64,000 nt of DNA. Source: Channa striata (lineage: Eukaryota > Chordata > Actinopteri > Anabantiformes > Channidae). Below the pieces are notes generated by a model. That model searched no databases and was not told the origin of the DNA. It saw only the letters and a program-made list of their open reading frames with translations. The first letter of the stretch is position 1. Each line of letters begins with the position of its first letter. Below are positions 1-13,600 of the stretch, piece after piece. Where the stretch lies: assembly GCA_033026295.1 (NCBI GenBank), contig CM065180.1:15844023-15908022 (forward strand), read 5' to 3'. A program made the position numbers and the translations under genes.

Positions 1-1077
1 AAAATTTAATCATATTAAACTCAAGAATCAAACATTTTTAGCTCAGCTCCAAGGTGATTTTTATAAGAAAACCTTATGAAAACAAACTTCATCAAAGTCC
101 AAGCATGGTTTTCAAGTACTGCAGTTTGTTAACATGAATATATTGAAGAATGGAAAAAACAATGTGATGATGAGATGGTCACCATTGATGGTAACTATGT
201 TGAGAGTGTCAGATGTGAAATATTTCATGTACGTAAATAAGAATTCTACATGATATAGTTTTAAAGCCCTTTAAAAGTAATTACACAAAAAATTGCCAGA
301 TTCAGAAATCACAAACCATCAACATGAATTCCTTTTTAGCAAAAACTTGTTGCTGTCCTATGAAAAATCTTGTTTAAGAATAACTTAAAAAAAACTAATT
401 TTAAAAACACCATAAAAAACACTTTTTTTTTTTAAGGCATCTGATAAATTCAAAATAATCAAATGTGGAGTTGTTTTGTTTTCACTGAGCAGCAAACAAT
501 TAATACAAGTACTGTATGGAAAAAACTCTTCAAGTGATCAGCTAAGCATGATTTCATAAGAATGGATGAACTACATCCCAGACATGGCCTGTCCCGGCCA
601 TTTTCTCTGTTTTTGTTTACATCGACGCTGTGGAACCACTGTCCCGTCCGACTCCGTGTGATGCCAATCCAGCAACTGCTGAGAGGGTTAGTGCTCAGTG
701 GCAAGCTCGGACATTCCCACTGTTTGGCTAATTAGGAATATATGCACGTTCTTTTGATAAGATTACTGAGGCAGCATGCACAGGCATGCTCAACTTGGAC
801 ACATGATTCAGAGCTTCCTATTAGGCTCCAGCATCTGTGTGTTTGTGCCTCTGCTTTGATCCATTGTGACAATTTTTGTCACCTCGTCGAGTTTGATCAG
901 TCAGAGCGTAAACAGGAAACTATCAGAAGGATCAAAAGGCAAAACTAATTGGAAACAAACACATGATACCACACAGGCACAAATTCAAGTGACAACTGCC
1001 ATTAATCTTCTCAGAAATGTCTGAACATTTGGTAGAAATTTAAGCCAAATCAGTTCTGGACGTTTTAGAAGCAGATA

Positions 1078-1190
1078 CCAGGAACAACTTGGGATTCGGT
1101 GTCTTGCCCAAGGACAGTTTGACATATAAACAGGAGGGACTGGGATTCAAACTACTGACCCAGTAGTGCTTTCCCAGCTGAGCTACAGCC
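1078..1190 (-). mobile_element. tRNA-derived SINE fragment
   Basis: On the minus strand it shows a pol III A box (TAGCTCAGCTG, 1175-1185) and a B box-like GTTTGAATCCC (1142-1152), followed by the family sequence AAGGACA/GGGCAAGACACCGAA and AACTTG. The same layout recurs at 8860-8995 and 55790-56030. The 3' part of the element is missing, so this is an old truncated copy. Confidence 0.8.
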
Positions 1191-2582
1191 CCATGATTCA
1201 TTCAGATGTACCAACAGTGAAAAAGGTCATAGTACAGAGTCCACAGAAAATCCCCTAAATGAATGAGAATGATTTGAACTCTAATCTCTAAGGCCACAGT
1301 CTTTGAGATGCAACAAAAACAACATTCTGACCTTTACCAAATATCACGAAGAAGCCTGTGGCTGCCGTGTTCACTCCATTATGATTGACTTATTTTGCTT
1401 AAATGATCACTCTGTAAAAAACCTTGCGTCATGGAAAATGCTTGAAAAGCTGCTTCTAAACTATAAATAATCACAGTTGATTGTGAGAGCTACAGGATAT
1501 TAGTTTGATTTCTTAAGCCTCTTTAGGAGGTTTTAACCGCAGTGGACAAACATTAAGCTGATGAATACGCAGTCTCAGGTAATTCTGCTTCCATAAACTG
1601 CATGCCCACAACAAATTAATCCTGGTAATAATGACGGTAGATACATTAATAGAATTGTTCTAAATAATTTGACGACTCAGCGCTGGAAACAGAGGCTTGT
1701 TTCTTGCAGCGACGGAACATATTTTCTGATACAAACAAGTGCAAGACTGTAAATAACATTAATATTTGATTGATATTATCTGAAAGCATAAAGCTGAACT
1801 CTCAGATTTCATGTAGAATAGTTGCACATTTAGTGTGTAGTTTAAAAAATGCTCCACAAAAAACTCCACAGCGGAAAAATCACAGCCATGATTTTCTTAA
1901 GGAATGAAGTGACGTTACTTCAACACCGTTTAGCACAAGCGCAGAAGAACATGGAACAGAAGATGGATAGAGTAGAATGAAGGTGAATGGGAAAGTAAAA
2001 GCTTAAAAAGGAAAAACTCGCCTCACCACTCTGTTGCCAGACAGCTAATTAGTCCGCAGCGAGGAAAGCTTGTCTCCTGCTGTTCACAGCCAGACTCTTC
2101 ACCTGTAGACTTGCCTTTGTACTGCCGGCGGTGGCAGGCCTCTGCTGAGGCAATATTACTTCTTCATCCGATTCAGTCTTCAGTTTATCCGATTTTCCAA
2201 TCCAGTGACTAGCTTTCTGGCAAATGTCATTCAACAAATTATTTATGGTTCATTTATTTTGTATGACTCCTTAGTTGCCATTTCCAATCGGACTTAAAAC
2301 TGCAGGTCTTGTATATACTAGTTAGGCAGAACCAAAGCCTCAGCTTTTAAGATGCATCACACTCGCTTCACGGTCAGATGCAATTCAGAAGAGCCCAGGT
2401 GAGCCCCTCTGCAACTAAACACTGGATCAACTAGAACTTATTGAGATGAATAATGGCCATTTAAATATAGATTTTGACACAGGTCCCAATTAATAAAAGA
2501 AAAAATGTTTTGACATGATATATGACATCAGTTTGAAATAGAAAAACACACTGTTAACTGATAGAAATCAAGAGACACACTA

Positions 2583-2600
2583 TCACAGTTTCAACTGTGA
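2583..2600. repeat. short palindrome TCACAGTT-TC-AACTGTGA
   Basis: Perfect 8-bp inverted arms around a 2-bp centre. It could be a dimer-type binding site or a chance palindrome. Confidence 0.6.
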
Positions 2601-3229
2601 ATGATTCATCTATGATCACATGATTTTTATTTCTGGCCAGGGTTCTCTAAGTACAAATAAATTTTTTTAAAAACGTGTAAAATTATATAAACACACTTTT
2701 TCCATGAAATAGTGTGGCGAATAAAAATCTTGAGGATTGTGAGTGTGTTTAAATATTGTACTCTGCTATTCTAAATGACAAGTTTGATCTACTTTTTCTT
2801 GAAGACACAGATTCACTGATTTTAATGATCAAGAGATACATTGCACTGCAACGTGAGAATTTATCCAGGTTGGCACAGTAACCGTGTAGAATAAAACCTG
2901 CTAAAACTTTGTCAAAAATACTAAAGGATCAGAGGCCACAGAGGATATAAGTAAGTTACACTGATAAGATAGTGAGCTCATTTCTGCCTCAGTCCGAATG
3001 AGTCAGGCTGACTGTAAACGCTAATGAGTGCACAAAAGCCTGCATCAAGACAGAGTCAAGGATCAACAGGGAGAGGTTGCAAGGAGGTTACAGCTGTTAC
3101 GGGTTAAAATTATCCCATGTTCCACGTGGAAGTGACCAAAATAGAACTTCACGCAGATCTGTAGTTAAAAATGGCCATCAGTGATGTCTGTGGGTTATTG
3201 GACCCCGTGACTTAACAGGAAAACACAAG

Positions 3230-3470
3230 GCCACGTCCTACTACCTGTGTGTCACTACCTAACTGGAACGCAGGGGCCCCAAACAGCCATTAGCCGCAGC
3301 GAGAGCACACCGTGTGCCGACTAAATGACAGACTGGGTCAATACTAGCTGCCTGTTAGCCTAGCCACCGCACCAAGCTAATTATGTGTAATTGGTCCCAG
3401 TGTTTCCCTGGGTGCATTAGTGGCTCAGAGTCAATGATGACTCTGGGGATGAATTTCATCAAGGAACTGA
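3230..3470. promoter_or_regulatory. candidate conserved non-coding element with homeodomain and bZIP-type motifs
   Basis: Non-repetitive sequence of balanced composition in an AT-rich desert. It contains TAATTATGTGTAATTGG-type homeodomain sites (about 3379-3396), CAGCCATTAG, and a perfect inverted repeat GAGTCA-ATGA-TGACTC core (3428-3443). No coding frame crosses it. The call rests on composition and motifs only. Confidence 0.3.
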
Positions 3471-4443
3471 TGTTCTGTAAAGTGAGACTGGCTGCAGAGG
3501 TGAACAAGTGCAAATATGGATGCTAAGATAGATGCATATGCAAATGTGCATCATGGAGGGATTTTTTAGAAAAATTAATCATTTTTTTGTTAATTTAATA
3601 TTTAAGGTTTATACTTTCATGTTAAATCTGCATAAATGTTCACATTTTGATTTTTTGAGTATAAGTTGTTGCAGTCCTTTTGCTTGAAATAAATCAGTCA
3701 ATGAAGATCTGATCCTATACATTTTTAGTGCAACACCATGTTTTTAAATGAAGAAATGAGTTAGAGTTTGCAGTATTCACATCTGTGTAAACTGTATGAA
3801 CTCGTACATACATGCACATGTTATAGTTCAGCTAACTGAGTCATAGCAGAGGCCTCACATGAACCCAATTCATCAGAAGCCATCTCAGGTAACTCTGCAT
3901 CATGGCAACTTGTATCTTCATATCTCAAACTGATCAACAATGTTTATGGATAATGAGCTTGTGAGCGATCAACATCCTCGATGGCCAAATCTGTGCACCC
4001 AGTGCCTCTCTGGCCTCAGGAAACCTGCGTATGTACAGAGTACACAGTGTTCTGGTGCGCGTTTAACTACACTCTGGGAACTTATTGTTGCTGTTGGATT
4101 TAATTGTTCAAAAAACTGAAAATGAATAGATTGAAAGATATCGCTGTTTTGAGCATCAAATTGCTTCCTTTGCTCAACATTGTTCTAGGAAACCAATTTG
4201 TAAAACTTAAAACAAGTTCTGTGTGTTTTTTCCTGTGCAAGAAAATAGTTACAAAACATCGCACTGACCTTTTGTTTCTCATCATCTTTCAGTTTTTTAT
4301 GTACTTCCATGAAAAAAGGGGACAAAGTTTTTCTGTTGATGTTCTGTAAAATTGCAGCGTGTGCACCTGGTAGGGTAGATGGTGAATTTTGAATAATCGA
4401 GTGAGAGCAGTGTGCATGTACAGCATAAATGCACTGAGTGATG

Positions 4444-4446
<3 letters not shown>

Positions 4447-4477
<31 letters not shown>
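4447..4477. repeat. (AT)n microsatellite
   Basis: About 15 uninterrupted AT units. Short tyrosine/isoleucine-rich frames across it are artefacts. Confidence 0.95.
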
Positions 4478-4478
<1 letters not shown>

Positions 4479-5315
4479 CAGTGACTAAACATTCACTTTT
4501 AACCATTTATTGGTTTAATGACCGCTGTTACTCCAATTACATTGTGCCAAATGTTATGTCACTTCACACAAGGTTTCTGCATTTTTATGTTTCTTCGTAA
4601 TCCTGAAAAAACATGTTTTTGGATTAGATAAGGATTGTAGGAATTGATAAAGGGTTTGACAGAGATAATAAAAGAGAGTGTTTGATGATATACTTAAATG
4701 CCATGCGAGGAAATGTGGCATCATGTAATCAGGTAATGGCTAATCAAAAAGAGCTGCGACACGCCTTCATCTGCTTTCATTTTTCATGGAGTTTCTTGGA
4801 GCCTTTGAAGATCAAATGGGAGTGGGCTCTTTGACATTTTGTTCATTAGTGACACAGTGAACAGAGCATTACATAAAGATGCAACATGTACAGTTTATTC
4901 ACCCCACTCTGACACTTTCACCTTTTATTTCATAACAGCGCTGACTCCTGATTGATTTAATTTCATAATTTTTATCAACAAAAATGCACAAACAAAAAAG
5001 TCTTTTAGATCAAAGTGAAAACATTTCTCTAAGTTACCTCAATGAATTAGAAATATAAAACTGACTTTAGCTCTTTTAAAGTAGCTCACCTGAATTAACA
5101 CCGTTGCAGCCAGTTGGTTTTAGAAGTCACGTCATGAGTTAAATGGGTGCAATGAATGTGTTTAAGGAGTTGTAGTAAACGTACACCGGCGTGGAAGATC
5201 AAATTACTGGTACATCAGTATCTGGGTCAAAAACTGCACATTAATGACAAAAAAACCCCACTGAAAAACAGCTGTATTGTGAATGTTTGCTGCACACTGT
5301 CAGTACTCTTTCATA

Positions 5316-5392
5316 GTGTGTGTGTGTGTGTGTGTGTGTGTGAGCTGCCATTCATAGTTCTGTAACCATAATATGGCAACACACACACACAC
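5316..5392. repeat. (GT)n and (AC)n pair
   Basis: (GT)n at 5316-5342 and (AC)n at 5379-5392, in opposite sense 36 bp apart, so the single strand could fold with the repeats as stem. Confidence 0.9.
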
Positions 5393-7040
5393 TGTGCACT
5401 ATATCCGTACACTGCCGCACGGGTCCTTGAGAAGTCGGGTCTCCCAGTAATAACAGTTTGTTGCTGTGACCCTGAGTCGAAATGACTTCCAGAGATTGTC
5501 TGTACGCTGCTAAGCAAGGACAGACGAAAGCAAAATGGCCCTGGATGTTTTTTTTTTTTTAAGAACTGGATCTAACTCTCATCTTTCATTCGCAGATTCC
5601 TCACAAGAAGAATTTGTTCCATTGCTGTTACAGCGGAGTATATCACAACCTCAGATGTTCGGAAAAAAAAATTGAAGTTTCTTGTAGCTATGATGCAAAA
5701 GCAGATTTCTGCTGATGTTGCCACATATAGGCAAATGAAGAGCAAGCTGCAGCAAGTGCATCACCTTTGTCCCCTGGTGGCAATAGGAAGAACAGCTGCA
5801 GATTATCTTAAAAATGTCTTCTTCACATTAAAGTGTCTTATAATTAAAGAGATTATAATCCTTATAATCCTTATAATCTCTCTCTCTCTCTCACCTGTCC
5901 TCACCTGCCATCCGTGCCATTACAAATCAAAGGGCTAACATTAGATTCAATTTACATTACACTTTTACGACACCGAAGTTTGAGTCCAGTCTCAAACTAT
6001 TGTTGAAATTGCAACAGTAATCTGTCACATGCAAATAAGCATAGAGGGTGTAATTTTTCCAGCATTTCCTGAAAGAATTTGTATATATTTACCAAATACT
6101 TCAAAACACTGATGATCTCAAACACACTGTAAATACAATTATTTTATATTGATAATAATCTAGTGACTTTGTAAAGATAATATATGTTAATGTTGCCACC
6201 AACCAGCACAGCTTAATTTAATATGAATATACATACAAATATAATTAATTCTAGTTGTTGGGTCTAGAGATTAGTCAACCTACTCTGCTACATTTATGGC
6301 ATTGTTTATGTTCTTTTGGCCACTGAATTCCATCCATCCCTCCTCCCTTTTCTTCCCTGTTGGACAAACAAACACTGGTTAGGACCTGTGGTGGTCAGGA
6401 AGACACAACAACAATGTGAGCAATGTTCTTTTCCCTTTGCCCAGCAGGAAAAATATTCTGTATGAAATCACCCTACTATTCTTATTCCAAAAACTAAAAT
6501 CCACAACCAAATCCATCTAGCTGCAGTGTGTATCAGATGCATGTGAGGAAGTCAAAGTGTATTCATTTGTGTATGTACGAGATGTACCATGACAGTTAGC
6601 AGCCTGGGTTCATAATGAACTATAATTATACTCCATACATGCAATGAGATCTTGTTTTAATCATCGTAATAAAATGCATTATCACTCCCTATCCACAAAC
6701 TGTGTTTTTGGCACATTTGCTGGTAATGTGAGCAATTAAATCATGACAGGCTTTAATTAAACCCACCAGAATACTAACCCTAACCCTAAATTTATTAGTC
6801 TCAAATGTGTTTAATTGCACAAGAAAATCTGTGACAGTGGAAATAAACAACAACGCCTTCATAACCAGTCCTCACCTGCTTAAAAAATCTGCACTTGTTT
6901 TAAAATGCAGTTTTATTGTTTGAGAAAATGTTCAACAGAACCTTAAATTTTAGACTGGCTCTCAATTGTGTTTCATGTTCCCACATGTCGGGAGATTAAT
7001 TAGGAAGCACAGCAAAAGAGAGCGTTACTCCTGGCATAGT

Positions 7041-7058
7041 CTGTTAATTTGTTAACAG
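7041..7058. repeat. inverted repeat CTGTTAA-TTTG-TTAACAG
   Basis: Perfect 7-bp arms around TTTG. The core GTTAATTTGTTAAC resembles the HNF1 consensus GTTAATNATTAAC but is one base longer, so it is a weak HNF1 candidate at best. Confidence 0.55.
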
Positions 7059-8145
7059 CACATGTCGCATTGTTTATAATTGTTGCAGGTTATCATTTTA
7101 TCCAAATCACGTTGTGAAACACTGCTCGCTGTCCGAGCTATTTATACGAACGAGAACACAACATTTTGGTGTTGTTACTAACATTAACAAGGACTAAATA
7201 GGACAATGCAGTGGCTGGAACATACACAGGAAGCGGACGGCACTGAACATTGAGTTTCAGCTGCAAAGGCAGCGGCAGCAGCTGGGAGGGAGGGCCGTCA
7301 TCCAAGACATGTTCTCGGTACAAGAACACACCTGGTCGCTGGATGCTGTGACCTATAACATCTGTATGGGAACACGTTCACTAAAGTGCTGGGAGATCAG
7401 GATTAGTTGTCTGCAGATCCTTGACTGTTTGATTTGTGTCGTCTCCGTTTTACAAGACATTCGAATTAAAGCAATGTTTACCCTGACTGCCAAGAGCTGT
7501 ATTTAATTATGTCATTAACATGAAGCTTCTATTTCACTAAAAACTGAGCGGAAGCTGAAGTTTATTATTCCTATTCAGTCTTACTGAGTGACTATTTACA
7601 TTTGTCTGTAAAAGAGCTGAATAACCAAGAAGAAATGAATTAAATGAATTCATCCTTTTATGCCAGCGTCTATAAAGACTCAACTGAAAATGAAATGTAA
7701 CATTATGTTCTCATATTTAAAAATCTGCTCGTCCTAATCACTTCGGAAACACATTTTTCTCACTCTGCGTCATCATAATAACAGGTTATTTACTCCTATA
7801 AAGCTCTCACGTGATGACACACTTTTATTATTTATTATTCTTCATAATAAATCTCTTTTCAGGAAGAGGGCAGTAGAGAGAAGACTCCATGTAAATAACA
7901 GCCACTCTGACCATTACAACGTGTTCTTTCGGGAGGACATGAAATAAAGCATAGGAGACGTGACAAAACGAGATAAGCGCTGACTTTCACAAGCTGTGGC
8001 AGTATCACAAGACCTTCACACTAAGGCCACCACAGCCAGAGCATAATTAACAGAGCAGAACATTATCCCAGGTGCTTAGCAGGGCCTGGTCCCAAAGTAG
8101 AACCTGTAGTGGAAAAGGTTAAGGGAAGAGGACGCCTAGCTCTAA

Positions 8146-8147
<2 letters not shown>

Positions 8148-8187
<40 letters not shown>
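8148..8187. repeat. (AC)20 microsatellite
   Basis: Uninterrupted AC repeat of 40 bp; a second (CA)n of about 12 units follows at 8327-8351. Confidence 0.95.
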
Positions 8188-8189
<2 letters not shown>

Positions 8190-8859
8190 TGGACAAACTG
8201 TTCTCTCTGCTGATTCAGCAGGCCAAACACAGCCCGGCCTGTGTGGCTGCGTGCACACTTGTGCACGTCTTTACACCTGGCTGAGACCTTTTTCTATTGT
8301 GTCTGCATATCACAACTGCTGTGCTGCACACACACACACACACACACACAAATATATACAAAATATGTACACATTCTGATCTTGATTGCATTCAGCACAG
8401 GCCGGATCCCTTTTCCCTTAAATAAATAAGTAATCTCTGTCCACCCTCCCAGCTTCCCTAGACTGCACAGTGAGACGTCTTTCAATCCCACTCAGTCTTA
8501 TGCAAGGACAGGTAACATTCTGAACACAGTGTCCATCACTCCTATTAGACCGAGAAAGACTTTGATTGAACAGATGATAATGCCGTATGCCCACGTTTGA
8601 GAACATGCTCTGCTTCGGCGGCTAATCCTGCCGAAGTGAAGATGAGTTACGCGTGGGTGGCATGAACCAGGGAAACAGCTAATTTCCCAAAATACACAAT
8701 TTGTCTTCTTTGTCAACTGAAAGAGTAAAATTTGAGTATAATTTTAAACACATCACCCGGTGGTAATAATGTCGTGGCTGATTAGTGCATGTATTTTCAA
8801 GAATTCAAGCAGAATAAATGTCTGCGCTTTTCTCCGAAGTGACTTAAAAAATAATTTGT

Positions 8860-8995
8860 TACACGCACACAATGGCGATGGCTGCCATGCAAGGTGCTCA
8901 TGTGCAACTTGGAGGCTTCGGCATGTGACGGGGAGGGACCGGGGATCGAGGCACTGACCCTGTGGTCGGCGGACGGCTGCCTTACCTGCCTGCAG
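8860..8995 (-). mobile_element. tRNA-derived SINE fragment with internal deletion
   Basis: On the minus strand: degenerate tRNA head with CGATCCCCGGTCCC around the B box (8936-8950), then the tail segment CATTGTGTGCG/GGCAGCCATCGCC (8862-8892) seen in the 55790-56030 copy. Roughly 40 bp of the body, including the usual GGCAAGACACTGAACC, is missing. The A box is destroyed. Confidence 0.75.
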
Positions 8996-9262
8996 TATGG
9001 TTCATACTCGTTTTGTTACACGTGATGATAATACAGTCCTCCCTGTTTTGTTCTCTCGTGAATGCATTGCAAACATTTGTGAAAGAATGAAATGACAGCA
9101 AAATCCAAATCATACACATAATAATTTGCACAAGCAAGGCTAACTGTGCCTTGTTGCAGTGTTCTCGCGTGATGTTTTCTGCAAAAAAGCTGCATGATGT
9201 GGAAAACAACTGGCACAATAGCGACAGCAGCTGTCGAGGAACCTTGTGAATTTAAGGTGATG

Positions 9263-9278
9263 ATTCAAAGTTTTGAAT
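9263..9278. repeat. palindrome ATTCAAA-GT-TTTGAAT
   Basis: Perfect 7-bp arms around GT. Each arm contains CAAA(G), close to the TCF/LEF (and loosely SOX) core, so it might bind a factor pair. Confidence 0.5.
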
Positions 9279-9539
9279 TATTGCACGCCTGTCACCTGTC
9301 ACTGATTTACCTTTGGTGTCAAAACTAGTCTGTACTCAAAGTGTAACTTGATGAATACATGCACCTCAAGGGCATGTGGCAAAACATAATGAGGAATATG
9401 ACAAGAAGACCTAGCGGCGTGCATAGTTTTTTTTAATTAAAGTCCAAATTTATTAATCAGGTTTCCCATTTTCAGGTAACACTAAGTAATTTCTGTCACT
9501 GCCGAAAGGAAGACAGCACATACTGACCCGTGTCCTTTA

Positions 9540-9850
9540 CTGTAGGAAGAGACTTTGCCCTTGACTAAATATCATGTGGGTCTTAATTTTCTAATTGAAC
9601 CATCTGATTCAAAGTTAATAACCTCGGGCATCCTGGTCTGCTGTCTACTTATCTTTTAAAGCCCTCTGTGTGTTCCAGAACCAGGGGGGAAGAGAAACTC
9701 ATGCTTATCTTCTTTAAGGAATAAGATCTGATAATTAGAGCTTCACTTTTCCCAGCAGAATCAGTATTATCGGGGGATATCTGGTGACTGCAAATTATCA
9801 TGTCAGGGGCTCATGACTTATATCCTGCTCTGCATGAGACAGTCACAAAC
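9540..9850. promoter_or_regulatory. candidate enhancer with clustered GATA motifs
   Basis: Two perfect GATA sites AGATAAG (minus strand, 9648-9654 and 9704-9710) and a TGATAA (9729-9734) lie within 90 bp, followed by ATTATCGGGGGATATC. TAATT-type homeodomain sites are interspersed (9590s, 9731-9736). The block is non-repetitive and has no coding frame. Motif density is seen; enhancer function is inferred. Confidence 0.35.
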
Positions 9851-10479
9851 TTTAGGATTAAGATATTACTGTAAAACTGAACTGGTGACTTTCCAGGGTT
9901 AAATTGACTGTCATGCTATAAAAGGAATCTAGTGGTTCACACAATGACTGTGCTTTAAAGGCCGAATTTTTTCAAATGCAACAAATGAATAAAAACAGCA
10001 TGAAGGAAAAGTAGCAGACACATTATTGGACGTCTGAATCACTGCCCAAATAAATTCAAGTCTCTCCCTACCGGATCATGTTCCCTCACTTTCTCTAAAT
10101 CGATAACTCATCTAAAAAACAACTATTTTCTTTCCTATTTGAAACTGAAGTTGAAAGTGACTCTAATGTCATGTGTGTATTTTCACCCATAGCCAAACTC
10201 TGTATCTGCACGTCATGTTATTCTCTGTCAAGAAGACATAGAATAAGACATAAGAACATGTGGACCTGGACAGATGTTTAAAATCTCCACCCTGCTGGCG
10301 TGGGGAAAACAAAACCTCGGCCAATCTGGATCAATCAGCGTAAAGCTCATTCATCAAGTAACTTTTTATGTATTTACACATAAACATGTAGCCCATGAAC
10401 TACAAAAGATGGTTTGTCTCAGAACCGGCGTCAAGATTTAAGTCGTTACTTTTAGTGTTTAATTGTTTTGAAACAACTT

Positions 10480-10690
10480 TCCCTTTATCATCGTTTTTAT
10501 CTCTTTTCATTTGGCTTTTCTCAAATTTCTTTCCATGTTGTCGTAACTCGTCTGAAATTGGCTCATCTCATCTCATTGCACTTCATCTTGTTTCATTTTG
10601 ACTCATCATTACTTTTTTCACCTCAGTTAATCCAATTTCATCCTGTTTTGTCTCGTCTCATTTTATCTAATCGCCTCATTTCACCTTGTT
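10480..10690. repeat. degenerate pyrimidine-rich tract with TCATCT/TCATTT units
   Basis: Loose repetition of TCATCTCATTT-like units with no fixed period; best read as a decayed simple repeat. Confidence 0.5.
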
Positions 10691-13600
10691 TGAAAAAAGA
10701 GGTTGCCAGATCCTTGTCAGATTTTTTTTGTATGAGCAAAGAGCTAATGTGCAGGTCATGTCATCTAATCTAAATCCCCAACCAGCACAAATACAGCAAG
10801 TAGTTCCACTGAGGACCGGTGCTGAGGACCTGAAGACCTCATTAAGCAGAACTTTATTGTAATCACGATTCTCCGGTTACTAGTTGAAGAACAGCTTTAA
10901 TCCCTTCTGCTCCCATCCCGTCTGTGGCTAAGAAACCTCAAAGAGTGAAAAAACAAACCGTCCTTTCTTGCATTTTCAACACCACAGATGTGACAGGAAG
11001 CCGTTGTTTCTCCAGTCCATCTCTCTGAGCACTTTACTTTTACTGTAAATCATACGTCAAAGGTGACAGCCAAGGAAGCGCAACAGGTCATATGTGGAAA
11101 CTATCTGTGATGTAACAGTTTGGACAGCTGTGAATCACTGATTGAGAGCAGGAAATAAAGCTGAAAAAACAAAGCAGAGCAGCAGCAGGGGAGCTCTGAG
11201 GAATACTTTGGATTCAGATGTAGTTTTATAAGACAGTTTTCTGGACAGACAAAAATAAACAAAAAAATCAAATGATGACAGCAATAACAACTGCAGATAG
11301 AAAGAAAAATTAAGGAAATAATTAGTTAAAAATAATAAATGCCAGGTTAGAGCAGTGCTTACAGAGTCTTATGTAAACCTACATCATATTAGGTTTGTCT
11401 TGGTAACTTTTAGTTGTGTTTTGCATGATTCATTTGTCTCCTTTTATCAACTTATATCTGTTAACATGGAGCCAAGTTGATAGATAGCTGCATTGCCAAT
11501 TGTCATTCTCATAATTATGTGAGTCTGCAGTCTCAGTGAGACAGGATACAACTAAACCCAAAACTGACTCTCTATGAAAGACACACTCACTTCTGTACAT
11601 GCACAACACTTCACTAAGTGCATCCGTGCACAAATGTCTGCGCACACTGACACAAACACAAATCCAGGTGGGTGGACGTAGGCGGGTCAAATCACGAGCT
11701 AAGATAGTCACTAAACAAGCTGAAGCTGTGTCACATGAGGAAACAGAAAGGACACGTGCAGGGCTGACTTAAGGTGTGAGTGTACATACAGTACAGTAAT
11801 ATCCATAATTTTGTGTGTATTATATTAGTCGGCATGTAGGAGTGCCCCTCCAGGCAGTCTAGTGTAAATGTGGATTGTTGGTAGCTGCATGCTCTGTGTA
11901 GAGCATATGAATATTAGATTATTCCTAAGAATATGGTCAAAACAAAAAAGCCAGTAGAACAAACCTTCCGATTATGTTGAACTCATTAAAACGCACATTT
12001 TTTTTTCTTTTTAGGATCTAGAGTTGTCTTTTGATGGAAAACTTTAGGCTTTAGACTTACTTAAGGCAATTTCTTGATGGAAGTTGCATTTCCGGCTGTT
12101 GACAAAAGCCGTCTGTCACCGTGTCACCCCAGTGTCAGCCATCTAAACAGCAGAAGAAAATGAGATCAATGACGAGGTGTGAGTAAATAATTACAGTCCA
12201 AATGGGACTTGCACGTGCAAAGAAGGTGTTAATACATGTGCATAGCATTTTGAAGGAATCACGTGCCAAACAGAGAACACTGAGATTAGAGGAAGTCATT
12301 CATCACTCTGCACATGGATGTTGTTTCTCTAAGTGTTCAGCTAAACAGAGTTCGCTTAAATGATCCTACATTTTTCAAACCAATAACTGCAAGGAGTTGA
12401 CACATACTGTATTATTCTAAAGTTTATTTTCAGCATGTGAACATCAGAGAAACACACGTCAAATTATTTTTGCCTGACTAGAGTTTTGCCTTGGTGACTC
12501 CAAGTTATGTTTTGCATAATTAATTGGTGGCTCTTAAACCCGGGTACAAACGGTTCTTTTATCAGCTTGAGTAAATATCTGTCGCCGTTTAATGCGACTG
12601 ATCGGTGTGTGTGTTTGCCAGGAAGTGCGTGAATCAAGCAAAATCTTCACTGTGGTGTAAATATGTGCAGCTGTGTGATCGTGATCAAGATGAAAAAGAG
12701 AAGGAGCCTCCTGGCAGATCTAGAATAAATATTCATTACAGCACAATTCAACTTCCTGTAGGCTGCTGTTAGGTTTGTATTTATTATAAGTCACTTAAGA
12801 ATTATGAAGTTGTCTCATTACACACCTGTGGTGGTCTCATAGCAAAAGGACTGACACACAATGTGCAGTGTTTGCGGAAAGCATTGATTGATTGTGTTCC
12901 CTTCATCACACACCTGAAATTATTACTATATTTTCCAGACGCAGGAGAGCCCACACGTGTAACACACTCTGCCGTCCGTTGTGTCTGGCAGAACTTACTC
13001 ATGTGGCATTAAGAAGATATTAGTCACTCTTCAGACAAAACACAACAGGACATTTTATACTCAGATATTTTATCCTTTGGTGACCAGTCAAGCGCACAAC
13101 TAAGGCAACCGTGTAAGGAGGTTGTCCAATGTGTCATCTCTGTGTCCTTTTTAAGGCCGCGCTATAAATAAAAAGGAAGCTCTTATTATAATATAAATGT
13201 CAGACATTTTGTTAGCGTCCATTAGCTTCTGGATAAATAGAAAAACAACCCTTGCATAACTTTGTTAAAGTGACAGCTTTAGATGACATTTTACAAAAGT
13301 AACTATCCTCACATTCATGTCACTTTCATATTAATCTTCATTTCTTCATTGTGTAATACAAATACACTGTTTAAAATATTGTTGTTCTCATCTTTTTCTC
13401 TGAGGTATTACCCCAGACATTTGAATAATTAATTAGAACATGTTTAACACGGAAACTGAAATAATTTTATTAAATCTTAACAAATCCTCAGTTCGTATTT
13501 GTGTCGGTGGCTAATTTTCCGTGTGCTGTGGCTTGTTTTCGGCTGCCAGCTTCAGGCAGTAGGTCACAGATAATGCAATAAGCTATTTTGCAGGGAGTGT

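Larger units (their letters stand above)
1..8850. other. gene desert, far-downstream flank of sox8
   Basis: No frame here codes for a recognisable protein; open frames stay under 100 codons, overlap on both strands and lack domains. The stretch is AT-rich with one SINE fragment (1078-1190), an (AT)n run (4447-4477), several (CA)n runs and short inverted repeats. One block (about 3230-3470) looks more complex than its surroundings and is listed separately. Confidence 0.75.

Noticed and set aside
6774..6789. Telomere-like CTAACCCTAACCC
   Set aside because: Only about 2.5 units in unique sequence; too short for an interstitial telomere array.
8148..8351. Regularly spaced repeats resembling a CRISPR array
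   Set aside because: They are simple (CA)n microsatellites without unique spacers, in a vertebrate genome.
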